NCBI RefSeq assembly: GCF_001701025.1
Contig: NZ_CP016793.1
Coordinates: 8,494,001-8,558,000, forward strand
Direction: 5' to 3'
Length of the DNA: 64,000 nucleotides
From: Lentzea guizhouensis
Lineage (GTDB): Bacteria; Actinomycetota; Actinomycetes; Mycobacteriales; Pseudonocardiaceae
Below the pieces are notes generated by a model that saw only the letters and a list, made by a program, of their open reading frames with translations, did not search any database and had not been told where the DNA came from. Each line of letters begins with the position of its first letter. Position 1 is the first letter of the stretch. Of the stretch, positions 28,287-37,812 are shown piece after piece. The translations under genes and the position numbers were made by a program.

Positions 28287-30817
28287 ATGCCCGCGCTGAT
28301 CGGCCGCACCGACGAGATCCGCTGCCTGGACGGCCTGCTCGCCGCCGCCCGCGACGGCAGCGGTGGCGTGCTGGTGCTGCGCGGCGAGGCCGGGATCGGC
28401 AAGAGCGCGCTGCTCGGCCACGTCCGGGAGGCGGCGGGGTTCCGGCTGGTGGAGGCGTCCGGGGCGGAGTTCGAGACGGACCTGCCGTTCGCGGCGCTGC
28501 ACCAGCTGTGCCTGCCGGTGCTGGGTCATCTCGCCGAGCTGGAACCGCAGCGGCGCAACGCGATCGAGGTGGCGTTCGGAATGGCCGAGGGCGCGCCTGA
28601 CCTGTTCCGGATCGGGCTGGCCGCGCTGGACCTGCTCGCCGCGGCCGCGCGGGACCAGCCGCTGCTGTGCGTGGTGGACGACGCGCACTGGCTGGACACC
28701 GCGTCGGCGAAGGCGTTGTCGTTCCTGGCGCGGCGGATCGCGGCCGAGCCGGTCGCGATGGTGTTCGCGGCACGCGAAGGGCTGACCGAGCTGCCGTCGC
28801 TGGAGATCACCGGACTGTCCGACGCCGACGCGCGCACGGTGCTGGCGGGCGTCGCGGACGAGCGGGTGCTGGCCGAGGCGCGCGGGAACCCGTTGGCGCT
28901 CAAGGAACTGTCGAAGGGCGGGTTCGGGCTGCCGGACTCCACGTCGGTGGTGCACCGGGTCGAACGCGGCTTCCAGTCCAGGTTGGACGGTCTGTCCGGC
29001 CGGCAGCTGGTGATCCTCGCCAGCGCCGACGCGACCGGTGACCCCGGCCTGCTCTGGGCGGCGGCCGAGGTGCTCGGGCTGTCCGCGGACGTCGACACCG
29101 GTGACCTGGTGACGTTCTCGACGAAGGTCCGCTTCTGCCACCCGCTCGCGCGCTCCGCCGTCTACCGGTCGGCGAGCGCGGCCGAACGCCGCGCGGCGCA
29201 CCGGGCGTTGGCGCAGGTCACCACCGACCCGGACCGCAGGCGTGGCACCGGGCCGAGGCGACGACAGGGCCCGACGACCAGGTCGCCGCCGAACTGGAGG
29301 CCGCTGCCGGACGGGCCGGTGCGCGGGCGGGCTGCAGGCGTCGGCGGCGTTCCTCGCACGGGCGGCGGCGTTGTCGCTGGACCCGGTGGCGCGCACGGAA
29401 CGCACGCTGCGCGCCCCAGGCCGAGCTCGACGCGGGTGCGGCCGCGGCGGCGTCCGAGCTGCTGGCCACGGTGGAGCCGCAGGACGACGTGCAGCACGCC
29501 CGCGCGGACCTGTTGCGCGGCCGGATCGCGTTCGTGCGCCAGGAGAACGGTCCCGCGCTCATGCTCAGCGCCGCGCACCGGCTGGCCGCGATCGACCCGC
29601 GGTGGTCCCGCGACTGCTTCCTCGACGCCCTGGAGATGGGACTGGTGGTAGGGCGCGCGAACGGCGTGATGGACACCGTCCTCGCCGAGGCCAGGTCGGC
29701 GCCGCCGGCAGACGAACCGGACGTCCTGGACGCGTTGGTGCTGCTCACCGGTTCGGGTCATCAAGCGGCGGCGCCGTTGCTGCGGCGTGTGCTCACCGAA
29801 CGCGCGCTGTGGACGCGACGGCCCGCGCTGGCCACGATGATCGCCGGCGAGCTGTGGGACCTGGACGCGCACGCCGAGATCACCCGGTGGCTGCGCACGA
29901 CCGGCCGGAACACCGGTTCGCCGTGGTTGCTGCGACTCGGCCTGGCCCAGGAGGCGGTCGCGGCGACGCACCGCGGTGAGCTCGCGACGGCGGCGACCCT
30001 GGTGGGCGAGGAGGAGGCGATCGCGGACGCGTTCAGCGACGCTCCGACGGCGTACGCGCGGGTGCACCTGCTGGCGTGGCGCGGTGAGCTCGGCCCGCTC
30101 GACTCCGCGCTCTCCGACGCCGGTGCGCGCGGCAAGGGACAGCTGGTCGCGAACATCCACTGGGCGAAGTCCGTGCTCTACAACGCCCGTGGCGACTATC
30201 CCGCCGCACTGGCCGAGGCGCGCGCTGCGGTCGATGCGGGTGACCTGTACCTGGCGGGCATGGCGTTGCCGGAGCAGATCGAGGCGGCGGTGCGGTGTGG
30301 TGAGGACGCTGCTGACGCTTTGGCGGAGCTTTGTGCGCGTTCATCGGCCAGTGGAACGGCATGGGCTCGTGGCGTGACGGCGTGCGCACGGGCGTTGGTG
30401 TCAGGTGCCGAAGACGACTACGTCGAAGCGGTGGAGGCCGGCAGTCCTGCGCCTTATCGCGCACGCGCGCACCTGCTCTACGGCGAGTGGTTGCGCCGTG
30501 CGGGCCGACGCAAGGATGCCCGCACACAGCTCCGCACGGCACACGAGTCATTCGCGGACATGGGTGTGCTCGGGTTCGCGCAACGGGCCGCCGACGAGCT
30601 CAAGGCGACCGGCGAGGTGGCACGCAGCCGTTCCGCCGACGCCTTCGAGACCCTCACCGCCCAGGAAGCGCACATCGCCCGCCTCGTCTCGACCGGGGCC
30701 ACCTCGAAGGAGGTGGCCGCACGCCTCTTCCTGAGCCCGCGCACGGTCGACGCGCACCTGCGCAACGTCTTCCGCAAGCTCGGCATCCACTCCCGCCGCG
30801 ACCTCCGCCAACGCTGA
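28287..30817 (+). CDS. LAL-type LuxR regulator with three frameshifts
   Basis: N-terminal AAA-type ATPase: LIGRTDEIRCLDGLL, Walker A GEAGIGKSALL (about residues 33-43), Walker B LLCVVDDAHWLD. C-terminal LuxR HTH: LTAQEAHIARLVSTGATSKE, ARLFLSPRTVDAHLRNVFRK. Between them is a helical/TPR-like region. Repaired length about 842 residues, normal for LAL regulators. The reading frame must be corrected three times in 180 bases: near 29239 and 29329 (one G missing each) and near 29414 (one C extra), all in short G/C runs. Divergent from the MFS-Dabb-SnoaL operon, its probable target. Either a pseudogene or a poorly sequenced stretch. Confidence 0.8.
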
Positions 30818-30820
30818 CCA

Positions 30821-30869
30821 CACGCGGGGCGCCCCCGTGCGCCAGAAGAGTACGAAAGCTCCCCGCGTG
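30821..30869. terminator. bidirectional hairpin between LAL and LysR genes
   Basis: CACGCGGGG (30821-30829) pairs with CCCCGCGTG (30861-30869); a smaller GC helix may form in the 31-base loop. It lies between the convergent LAL (ends 30817) and LysR (ends 30873) genes. Confidence 0.5.
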
Positions 30870-30872
30870 CAC

Positions 30873-31754
30873 TCAGAGGGCGCCCCAGTCGCGGGAACGG
30901 AGGTGGGTGACGGTGGCGTCGGCCGCCGGTGAGAGGGGGCCGCGGGTGACCAGGTACAGGGTGTTGAGCGGCGGGGCCTCCGGGTGGTGCAGCAGTTCGA
31001 CCGATCCGGCGGCCAGCGCGGGTTCGGCGAGGTAGCGGGGTAGCGCCGAGACACCGGCGCCGGCGACCACCGCCGCCAGCACGGCGCGCAGGTCCGGCAC
31101 GAGGACGCCGACGGGGTTCGGTGGGCGGCGGCCGAACTCGCTGCGCCAGTACCGGCGCACGATCGGCAGCTCGGCCGAGTACGCGACCAGCGGCAGGTGT
31201 TCGAGCGCGCGCACCGGGTCGTCGGCGAGCACCGCGGGCGAGATCGTCCGCGCCAGCACCGGTGCGCCGACCAGCAGGAACTCCTCGTCCGCGAACGGGG
31301 TCGCGGTGAACCCCACGCCCGGCCGCACCGAGGAGAGCACCAGGTCCAGGCGTGCGTCGCGCAGGGCGGTGAGCAGGTCGGCGGCCAAGCCGAGCGTGAC
31401 CTCGAACCGCACGCCGCGCTGGGTGAGCGGGGTGAGGGCCGGCAGACCGCGGGCCGTCATGAACTCCGCCGCTCCCCCGATCCGCACCACGCCGGCCAGC
31501 GCGGGGTTCGGGTCGAGCGCGGACCGCAGCTGGTCGAGGTGCGGGCCCACCCGGCGGGCCAGGTCGTCGGCGCGGGGTGTGGGCGTGACCCCGCGGCCGC
31601 CGCGGACGAACAACGGCTCCCCGACCGAGCTCTCCAACCGGGCGAGTTGCCCGCTCACCGCGGGCTGGGTCAGCCCGCGCCGCGACGCCGCCGCCGTGAG
31701 CGAGCCGCTGCGGTAGATCTCCAGGAACGTCGCCAGCAGGTCCAGGTCCGTCAC
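30873..31754 (-). CDS. LysR family transcriptional regulator
   Basis: 293 residues from GTG 31754. The HTH is DLLATFLEIYRSGSLTAAAS and TQPAVSGQLARLESSVG, followed by GEPLFVRGGRGVTPTPRA. The effector-binding half resembles a periplasmic-binding fold (GVVRIGGAAEFMTARGLPAL, RLDLVLSSVRPG). It is divergent from the DJ-1/PfpI gene, with a 14-base palindrome 16 bases before its start, so it likely autoregulates and controls that gene. Confidence 0.93.
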   Translation of the reverse strand: MTDLDLLATFLEIYRSGSLTAAASRRGLTQPAVSGQLARLESSVGEPLFVRGGRGVTPTPRADDLARRVGPHLDQLRSALDPNPALAGVVRIGGAAEFMTARGLPALTPLTQRGVRFEVTLGLAADLLTALRDARLDLVLSSVRPGVGFTATPFADEEFLLVGAPVLARTISPAVLADDPVRALEHLPLVAYSAELPIVRRYWRSEFGRRPPNPVGVLVPDLRAVLAAVVAGAGVSALPRYLAEPALAAGSVELLHHPEAPPLNTLYLVTRGPLSPAADATVTHLRSRDWGAL

Positions 31755-31769
31755 GTCAACTCCTCAGCC

Positions 31770-31783
31770 ATAAGCCAGCTTAT
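31770..31783. promoter_or_regulatory. LysR-type operator (ATAAGC-CA-GCTTAT)
   Basis: A perfect 6-base-arm palindrome with a two-base centre, fitting the T-N11-A LysR consensus, in the 106-base gap between the LysR gene and the divergent PfpI-like gene. Confidence 0.6.
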
Positions 31784-31860
31784 CGCTCGAAGGACCGGTA
31801 CGGATGATCCGTGATGGGATTGCCGTTGTGCCGGACAAGCACCCAGCGAGAGGAAGCACG

Positions 31861-32511
31861 ATGAAGAAGGTCCTGATGGTCGTCACCGGCGCGAACGAGC
31901 TGAAGCTCGCCGACGGCACGAGCCACCCCACCGGTTTCTGGGCCGAGGAGGTCGTCGAGTCGCACCGCGTGCTGACCGAGGGCGGCGTCGAGGTCACCGT
32001 CGCGACGCCCGGCGGCGTGATCCCGACCGTCGACGCCGGCAGCCTGCAGGGCAACGACTTCGCCGGGCCCGCCGCGGCCGTCACCGCGCACCCGGTGGAC
32101 CTCGGCACGGTCGACGCCGCCGACTTCGACGCCCTCTACCTGCCCGGCGGCCACGGCCCGATGGCCGACCTGGCGTTCGACGCCGGCCTCGGCCGCCTGC
32201 TGACCGAGTTCTCCACCACGGACAAGGTCGTCGCGGCCCTGTGCCACGGCCCGGCCGGCCTGCTCGCCGCGGCCGACTCGGACAGCTTCGTGTTCGCCGG
32301 CAAGCGGATGGCCGTGTTCAGCGACGAGGAGGAACGCCAGGGCGGCCTCGACGTGCCGTACTCGGTCGAGGGCCGGCTGCGCGAGCTGGGCGCCGAGATC
32401 GTCTCGGGTCCGGCGTGGTCGAGCACGGTCGTCACCGACGGCAGGGTCGTGACCGGCCAGAACCCGCAGTCGACGGTCGCCACCGCGCAGGCCGTGCTCG
32501 CGCTCCTCTAA
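31861..32511 (+). CDS. DJ-1/PfpI family protein (type 1 glutamine amidotransferase-like)
   Basis: 216 residues from ATG 31861 (GAGAGGAAG upstream). Nucleophile Cys128 is in ALCHGPAGL, the strand-elbow motif of the family; the acid is in the LPGGHGP region. KLADGTSHPTGFWAEEV and LQGNDF resemble Hsp31/DJ-1-like glyoxalase III or chaperones (PfpI type). Divergent from a LysR regulator with an operator between, suggesting induction by an aldehyde or oxidative signal; that trigger is inference. Confidence 0.92.
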   Translation: MKKVLMVVTGANELKLADGTSHPTGFWAEEVVESHRVLTEGGVEVTVATPGGVIPTVDAGSLQGNDFAGPAAAVTAHPVDLGTVDAADFDALYLPGGHGPMADLAFDAGLGRLLTEFSTTDKVVAALCHGPAGLLAAADSDSFVFAGKRMAVFSDEEERQGGLDVPYSVEGRLRELGAEIVSGPAWSSTVVTDGRVVTGQNPQSTVATAQAVLALL

Positions 32512-33953
32512 AGCAGGAGCTGCAGCACTCCCAGCAGGTACAGCAGCAACGGCCCCCGGCTCAGCTGCACCAGCAGCCCGATCGGCACCGGCCCCATGAC
32601 GCCGAAGTCGATCGCGGCGACCCCGTAGTCGAGCGGCGGTCGCGTCGCGATGCGGTACACCACCGCGACCGCCCCGACCACGGACACCCACGCGTGCACC
32701 CATGTCACGTGCGGCGTGAACGCCAACGTGACCGCGCCCCACACAAGTGCACCGGTCGCGGGCACGACGAGGTGCGCGCGCTTCAGATATCCGTCGGACA
32801 CGCCGAACAGGCGGCGGACGGCAGCGGACCGGCTCACGGCCTTGAGGCCGGCGGCGAGCCGGTCCGTGGCGACGAAGGCGGCGACGAGGTGCACCACCGG
32901 TACCCAGTCGGTCTCGCCGCCGAGGGCGACGAGCGACGGCAACGCCGCCAGCCCGGCCCACACGAGCGCCGCGTTGGGGGCACGGCGCAGGCGCAGCAGG
33001 TCCGTCCACACGAGCACGGTGAACCGCGAACCCGGCGCGGCGCCGCAGCCGCCGGTGCCGAGGAGTCCGCTCCCAGGGGCGCGCCGACCACCGGCGGCAC
33101 CTCGCCCGACAGCGACGCACCGCCCGCACGCAGCCCCGCAGCCGTGCCGACCGCACCCGCCCGCGCGCCACTGCCCGCCGTTCCGCCAGGACCTGCCCAG
33201 CAGCCCCAGGTCCAGCCAGCTCACCGACACCCGCACCACGCCGGCCAACGCCGCTCCCGCCGCCAGGTCGCCCGCCCAGCCGCCGCAACGACGTCACGGC
33301 CGTCACCACGAGCACCACCGCGACCGGTGCCAACCACACCGCGTCCAGCCCGCGGAAGTCCGGCCGCACGAACAGCGCCGGCCACTCCGAGCCCACCCAC
33401 CGAAGTCCGGCCGCACGAACAACGCCACCACCGCCACCCCGGCCAGCACGCTCAACCAGCCCTGCGGCCGCACCCGGACCCGCTGCAGCACCACCGCACC
33501 GGCCACCAGTGCCACCCCGAGCGCCGCGCCACCGGCGGCCTCCACCACGCCGGGGCGTGCGTACCCACCGACCACCCCGAACAGCACCACCGGCCACACC
33601 GCACCGGCCGCCGCCCCTCCCAGCAGCAGCAAACCCAGGCGCGGCAACAACAACCCGGTGCGGTTCACCGGCGAGCCGAGCAGCCAGAACATCCGGTCCC
33701 GCGCCACGAACACCGGCCCGAACGCCAGCAGCACCCTCACCGCCACCACCGCCGCGAGCACCGACAGCCACAGCCAGACCCACGCACTCGCGCTGCCCTC
33801 GGGCTTCTGCAGCCCCTTGAACGCGATCCCCCACCCGATCGCGCCCACGATCCCGATGTTGACCAGCTGCTCGTACCACCGCGCCGCCCGGAACCGCCAC
33901 GGCAGCGGCTCCGGGCGCAACCGGCGGCGGACCGCGGCGGCGGACGGGATCAC
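32508..33953 (-). pseudogene. ABC transporter permease, multiply frameshifted
   Basis: GTG 33953 (VIPSAAAVRRRLRPEP) opens a protein with many hydrophobic stretches: WYEQLVNIGIVGAIGWGIAF, WLWLSVLAAVVAVRVLLAFG, GLLLPRLGLLLLGGAAAG, and later WTDLLRLRRAPNAALVWAG and GVMGPVPIGLLVQLSRGPLL. About five frame changes between about 33010 and 33410 are needed to join the halves (near 33375-33400, 33290, 33170, 33030). A 20-base direct repeat (33355-33374 and 33402-33421) lies at one of them. Repaired length about 480 residues. It overlaps the ATPase stop by 4 bases (GTGA), so it is the permease half of an exporter; if the shifts are real the exporter is dead. Confidence 0.65.
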
Positions 33954-34552
33954 GGGGTGACGGTCCGGTCGGCCACCGCGAGCACCAGCTCCTCGTCGTG
34001 CGAGGCGAACACGACCGCCACCCCGGCCGCCTTCTCCGCCTTCAACCGCTCCCGCAGCCACATCCGCCCCTGTGCGTCCAGCCGTTGTTCCGGCTCGTCC
34101 AGCACCAGCAACCGGCGCGGCCGCACGAAGCAGGCCGCCAGGCCCAGCCGGTGCCGCTGCCCGCTCGACAACGTCGGCGGCAGCTGGTCGGCGACCGCGG
34201 TCAGCCCCAGCTCGTCCACCACGTCCGCGACCTCGTCCGCGGCACCGTGCAGCCACGCCGCCAGCCGCAGGTGCTCCACCACCGACAGGTCGGGGAAGTA
34301 GTCGGCGTCGTCCAGCAGCGCCGCCACCGAGGCGCGGAACGCGGCCGACGTCTCGTCGCGCGCCACTCCGTCCACCAGCACCGAGCCCGCGTCCAGGACC
34401 TCGGCCCCGACCAGGCACTTCAGCAACGTCGACTTGCCGGAGCCGTTGCTCCCGACGACCGCGACCGCCTCACCGGCACCCACGGCGAACGACAGGCCGC
34501 TGAACACCGGGAACTCGCCGTAGGCCTTGCCGATCCCCCGCACCTCCAGCAT
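33950..34552 (-). CDS. ABC transporter ATP-binding protein
   Basis: 200 residues from ATG 34552 (MLEVRGIGKAYGEFPVFSGL). Walker A VGSNGSGKSTLL, signature LSSGQRHRLGLA, Walker B LLVLDEP, H-loop FASHDEE. Short nucleotide-binding domain typical of the CcmA/ABC-2 export type. Overlaps the permease start by 4 bases. Substrate unknown; together the two probably formed a drug or lipid exporter. Upstream the 100-base gap to the divergent luciferase-like gene holds the palindrome at 34600-34611. Confidence 0.93.
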   Translation of the reverse strand: MLEVRGIGKAYGEFPVFSGLSFAVGAGEAVAVVGSNGSGKSTLLKCLVGAEVLDAGSVLVDGVARDETSAAFRASVAALLDDADYFPDLSVVEHLRLAAWLHGAADEVADVVDELGLTAVADQLPPTLSSGQRHRLGLAACFVRPRRLLVLDEPEQRLDAQGRMWLRERLKAEKAAGVAVVFASHDEELVLAVADRTVTP

Positions 34553-34599
34553 GTGATCAGGGTAGTGGGAATAGCCCGGCCCCCTGCGCGTTAAGGTAG

Positions 34600-34611
34600 A
34601 TGCAAACGCAT
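34600..34611. promoter_or_regulatory. ATGC-AAAC-GCAT palindrome in the LLM promoter
   Basis: A 4-base-arm inverted repeat within GTAGATGCAAACGCATAGAA, 41 bases before the luciferase-like monooxygenase start. The operon encodes a MarR regulator, a plausible binder. The site also lies 47 bases upstream of the divergent ABC ATPase gene. Confidence 0.4.
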
Positions 34612-34652
34612 AGAACTTCAGAAGATCCACCAGACCGAAGGAGGCGGGGACC

Positions 34653-35810
34653 GTGCAGTTCGGAGTGTTCTCGGTGAGCGACATCACCAGGGATCCGGTG
34701 AGCGGCGAGACCCCCAGCGAGGCCGAGCGCATCGACGCGATCGTCCAGATCGCGCAGAAGGCCGAGGAGGTCGGGCTCGACGTCTTCGCGATCGGCGAGC
34801 ACCACAACCCGCCGTTCTTCTCGTCCGCGCCGACGACCCTGCTGGCCGCCATCGCGGCGACGACGAAGAAGCTGGTCGTCAGCACCGCCACGACGCTGAT
34901 CACGACCAACGACCCGGTGCGCATCGCCGAGGAGTACGCGATGCTGCAGCACCTGGCGAAGGGTCGCATGGACCTGATGCTGGGCCGCGGCAACACCGCG
35001 CCGGTCTACCCGTGGTTCGGCGCCGACATCCGGCAGAGCCTGCCGCTGGCGCTGGAGAACTACAACTTGCTGCACCGGTTGTGGCGCGAGGACGTCGTGG
35101 ACTGGGAGGGCAAGTTCCGCACGCCGTTGCAGGGCTTCACCTCGACGCCGCGGCCGCTCGACGACCTGCCGCCGTTCGTGTGGCACGGCTCGATCCGCAC
35201 GCCGGAGATCGCGGAGCAGGCCGCTTACTACGGTGACGGCTTCTTCGCCAACAACATCTTCTGGCCCAAAGAGCACTACATGCGGCTGATCAAGTTCTAC
35301 CGCCAGCGGTTCGCGCACTACGGCCACGGCACGGAGAAGCAGGCCATCGTCGGTCTCGGCGGCCAGGCCTACATCGCCAAGCGGTCGCAGGACGCGATCA
35401 ACGAGTTCCGCCCGTACTTCAACGAGGCACCGGTCTACGGGCACGGGCCGCGGATGGAGGACTTCATGGCGCAGACGCCGCTGTCGGTGGGCAGCCCGCA
35501 GGAGGTCATCGACAAGACGCTGACGTTCCGCGAGCACTTCGGCGACTACCAGCGGCAGATGTTCCTGATGGACCACGCCGGGCTGCCGCTCAAGACCGTG
35601 CTGAACCAGCTCGACCTGCTGGGTGAGGAGGTGGTTCCGGTGCTGCGCAAGGAGATCGAGGCGCGGCAGGACCCGGAGACCGCCAAGCCGCCGACGCACG
35701 CGGTGCGGTTGAAGGCCAAGTACGGCGACGGACCGGCCCGCCAGCCGCGCCCGAACGCCAACCGCGGCGACAACGTCACGGGTGGCTCGCCCTACCAGGA
35801 CTCCGAGTGA
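34653..35810 (+). CDS. luciferase-like FMN-dependent monooxygenase (CE1758-type)
   Basis: 385 residues from GTG 34653. TIM-barrel luciferase-like (LLM) features: FGVFSVSDITRDPVSGETPS at the N-terminus, FAIGEHHNPPFFSSAPT, DLMLGRGNTAPVYPWFG, FVWHGSIRTPEIAEQAAYYG. These FMN-dependent enzymes oxidise small organic substrates using reduced flavin supplied by a partner. The third gene of the operon is a CE1759-type FMN reductase, an apt partner, and a MarR regulator sits between them. Substrate unknown. Confidence 0.92.
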   Translation: MQFGVFSVSDITRDPVSGETPSEAERIDAIVQIAQKAEEVGLDVFAIGEHHNPPFFSSAPTTLLAAIAATTKKLVVSTATTLITTNDPVRIAEEYAMLQHLAKGRMDLMLGRGNTAPVYPWFGADIRQSLPLALENYNLLHRLWREDVVDWEGKFRTPLQGFTSTPRPLDDLPPFVWHGSIRTPEIAEQAAYYGDGFFANNIFWPKEHYMRLIKFYRQRFAHYGHGTEKQAIVGLGGQAYIAKRSQDAINEFRPYFNEAPVYGHGPRMEDFMAQTPLSVGSPQEVIDKTLTFREHFGDYQRQMFLMDHAGLPLKTVLNQLDLLGEEVVPVLRKEIEARQDPETAKPPTHAVRLKAKYGDGPARQPRPNANRGDNVTGGSPYQDSE

Positions 35811-35820
35811 GGTAGGCACG

Positions 35821-36243
35821 GTGACCAGGGCGAACGAGGCGTGGGAGTCGTTGATGACCGCCTACGCCGTGCTCATGAAGCGGTTCAACGCCGAGGACGT
35901 GTGGGGTGAGCTGAGCATGCGCGAGTACGACGTGCTCTACACCCTGTCCAAGTGCGACGGTCCACTTCGGATGAGCGAGCTCAACCGGCACGTGCTGCTC
36001 AGCCAGCCCGCCCTGTCCCGCATGGTCGACCGGCTGGTCGACCGCGGGCTGGTGGACCGCTGCACCGATCCCGGTGACCGCCGGGGTGTGCGCCTGTCGC
36101 TCACCCCGGCGGGCCGGGAGACCCAGCAGGCGATCGGCCGCCCGCACGCGCGCGGCGTCACGCGCGCGTTGAGCGTCCTGACGCCTGAAGAACTCGACCA
36201 ACTCGCCGCGATCTGCGGCAAGCTCAGCCAGAGCGAGGAGTAA
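35821..36243 (+). CDS. MarR family transcriptional regulator
   Basis: 140 residues from GTG 35821 (GAGG upstream). ELSMREYDVLYTLSKCDGPL, HVLLSQPALSRMVDRLVDRG, and DRCTDPGDRRGVRLSLTPAG form the winged helix and wing. Encoded 10 bases after the LLM gene and overlapping the FMN reductase start by one base (TAATG), so it likely controls its own operon, perhaps via the palindrome at 34600-34611. C-terminal dimer helix ends LAAICGKLSQ. Confidence 0.92.
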   Translation: MTRANEAWESLMTAYAVLMKRFNAEDVWGELSMREYDVLYTLSKCDGPLRMSELNRHVLLSQPALSRMVDRLVDRGLVDRCTDPGDRRGVRLSLTPAGRETQQAIGRPHARGVTRALSVLTPEELDQLAAICGKLSQSEE

Positions 36244-36926
36244 TGGGCACCACCTTCCAGCTCGCCGTCGTGTCGGCGGGCACGAGCGACCCGTCGTCCA
36301 CCCGCCTGCTCGCCGACCGCGTCGCCGGCCGGGTCACCGCCCTTGCCGGCCAGCGGTCGCAGACCGTGCGGACGCAGGTGGTCGAGCTGCGCACGCTCGC
36401 CACGGAGATCGCGAACGCCCTGGTGTCGAACCACATCGGCCCCGGCCTGCAGAAGGCGATCGCCACGCTGCAGCACGCCGACGCGATCGTCGCCTCCACG
36501 CCGGTCTACAAGGCGGGCGCGAGCGGTCTGTTCACCTCGTTCTTCCAGGTCCTCGACAACGACCTGCTGATCGCGAAGCCCGTCGTGCTCGCCGCGACCG
36601 CCGGCACCGCCCGGCACGCGCTCGTCGTCGACGACCAGATCCGCGGGCTCTTCGCCTACCTGCGGACGGTGGTCGTGCCGACGTCGCTCTTCGCCGCGAC
36701 CGAGGACTGGACGGACCCTGCGCTGAACAAGCGGATCGACCGCGCGGCACTGGAACTGGTGGCGCTCATGGCCTCCGGCTTCGAGAAGCAGGTCCGCGAG
36801 GAGTCGTGGGGCAGCTACCAGCACGAGTTCGGCAGTGCCGGCGGCACCGAGCTGTCGATCGACCTCGACTCCGACCTGATGCGCCTGGCCGCCGGCGGCG
36901 CGGCGAACCAGAAGCCGGCCAACTAG
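36243..36926 (+). CDS. NAD(P)H-dependent FMN reductase (CE1759-type)
   Basis: 227 residues. Flavodoxin-like fold: LAVVSAGTSDPSSTRLLAD is the phosphate-binding loop, ADAIVASTPVYKAGASGLFT is the second conserved turn. This group supplies reduced FMN to the LLM monooxygenase of the same operon. Start overlaps the MarR stop. Its stop overlaps the convergent SDR gene by 4 bases. Confidence 0.92.
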   Translation: MGTTFQLAVVSAGTSDPSSTRLLADRVAGRVTALAGQRSQTVRTQVVELRTLATEIANALVSNHIGPGLQKAIATLQHADAIVASTPVYKAGASGLFTSFFQVLDNDLLIAKPVVLAATAGTARHALVVDDQIRGLFAYLRTVVVPTSLFAATEDWTDPALNKRIDRAALELVALMASGFEKQVREESWGSYQHEFGSAGGTELSIDLDSDLMRLAAGGAANQKPAN

Positions 36927-37753
36927 AAGTCCGCGCCGCGCGAGAGCTTTTCGTGCGCGCGCAGCTCGACCAGTGCCTTCTCGTGCACGGCAACGGCGGC
37001 GTCGTACGCGGCGCCGCCGAGCACGATCCGCTGCGGTGGCTCGGCCGAGTCCAACGCCGCCAGCACGGCCCGCACTCCTCGTTCCGGGTCACCCGGCTGC
37101 TTGCCGTCCTGGCCGGCGAACGTCGCCCGGACTTCCTCCACCAACCCCACGTACGCGTCCACGGTCTCGTCGACCGGCTCGTGCTGGAAGCTCGAGTAGG
37201 CCTTGGTGCGGAACGCTCCCGGCTCCACGACGAGCACCCGCACGCCGAACGGCTCCACCTCCGCGCGCAGGGCCTCCGACACGCCCTCCAGCGCGAACTT
37301 CGCAGCCGAGTAGTAGCCGAACCCCGGCGCGCCGACCAGGCCGGCCAGCGACGACATGGTGACGATCCACCCGCTGCGGCGCGCCCGCATGCCCGGCAGC
37401 ACCGCCCGGACGACGTCGACCGCCGCGAAGAAGTTCAGGTCGAACGTCCGCCGCACCGTCTCGTCGCGCATGCCCTCCACCGAGCCGTACCAGCCGCGGC
37501 CCGCGTTGTTGACCAGCACGTCGATCCCGCCGAACCGCTCCTCGGCCGCCGCGACCGCCGCCCTGACCTGCTCGGCGTCCGTCACGTCCAGCGCGAGCAC
37601 GAGCACCCGGTCGCCATACCGCTCCGCCCACTCCCGCAGCTCCTCCGGCCGGCGCGCGGTCACCACGACCTGATCGCCCCGCTCCAGCGCCGCCTCGGCG
37701 TAGACCAGACCGAACCCGCCCGGCGTGCCTCCGGTGATGAACCAGGTCCTCAT
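36923..37753 (-). CDS. SDR family oxidoreductase
   Basis: 276 residues from ATG 37753 with AGGAG 8 bases upstream. TGGTPGGFG cofactor loop, NNAGRG, Ser in VTMSSLAG, Tyr/Lys in YYSAAK. Long C-terminal part (FRTKAYSSFQHEPVDETVDA) is typical of SDRs acting on larger hydrophobic substrates. Divergent from a TetR regulator with clustered palindromes in the 59-base gap; the TetR probably represses it. Confidence 0.92.
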   Translation of the reverse strand: MRTWFITGGTPGGFGLVYAEAALERGDQVVVTARRPEELREWAERYGDRVLVLALDVTDAEQVRAAVAAAEERFGGIDVLVNNAGRGWYGSVEGMRDETVRRTFDLNFFAAVDVVRAVLPGMRARRSGWIVTMSSLAGLVGAPGFGYYSAAKFALEGVSEALRAEVEPFGVRVLVVEPGAFRTKAYSSFQHEPVDETVDAYVGLVEEVRATFAGQDGKQPGDPERGVRAVLAALDSAEPPQRIVLGGAAYDAAVAVHEKALVELRAHEKLSRGADF

Positions 37754-37770
37754 CAGCACTTCTCCTTTCG

Positions 37771-37810
37771 CTATAGCGCTCAATGTAGCGCTACATGGGC
37801 TACTATAGCG
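37771..37810. promoter_or_regulatory. clustered operators between SDR and TetR genes
   Basis: ATGTAGCGCTACAT (37783-37796) is a perfect 14-base palindrome. CTATAGCG occurs on both sides (37771-37778 and 37803-37810), so three overlapping half-sites line the shared promoter. The TetR start codon begins 3 bases later, implying autorepression. Confidence 0.7.
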
Positions 37811-37812
37811 GC

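Noticed and set aside
33355..33421. possible mobile element at the 20-base direct repeat
   Set aside because: Only two copies 47 bases apart in a coding region with no transposase or inverted ends; better explained by duplication or homologous codons.
32241..34301. long plus-strand frame over the damaged permease and ATPase
   Set aside because: Proline/Arg/His-rich and opposite real ABC motifs.
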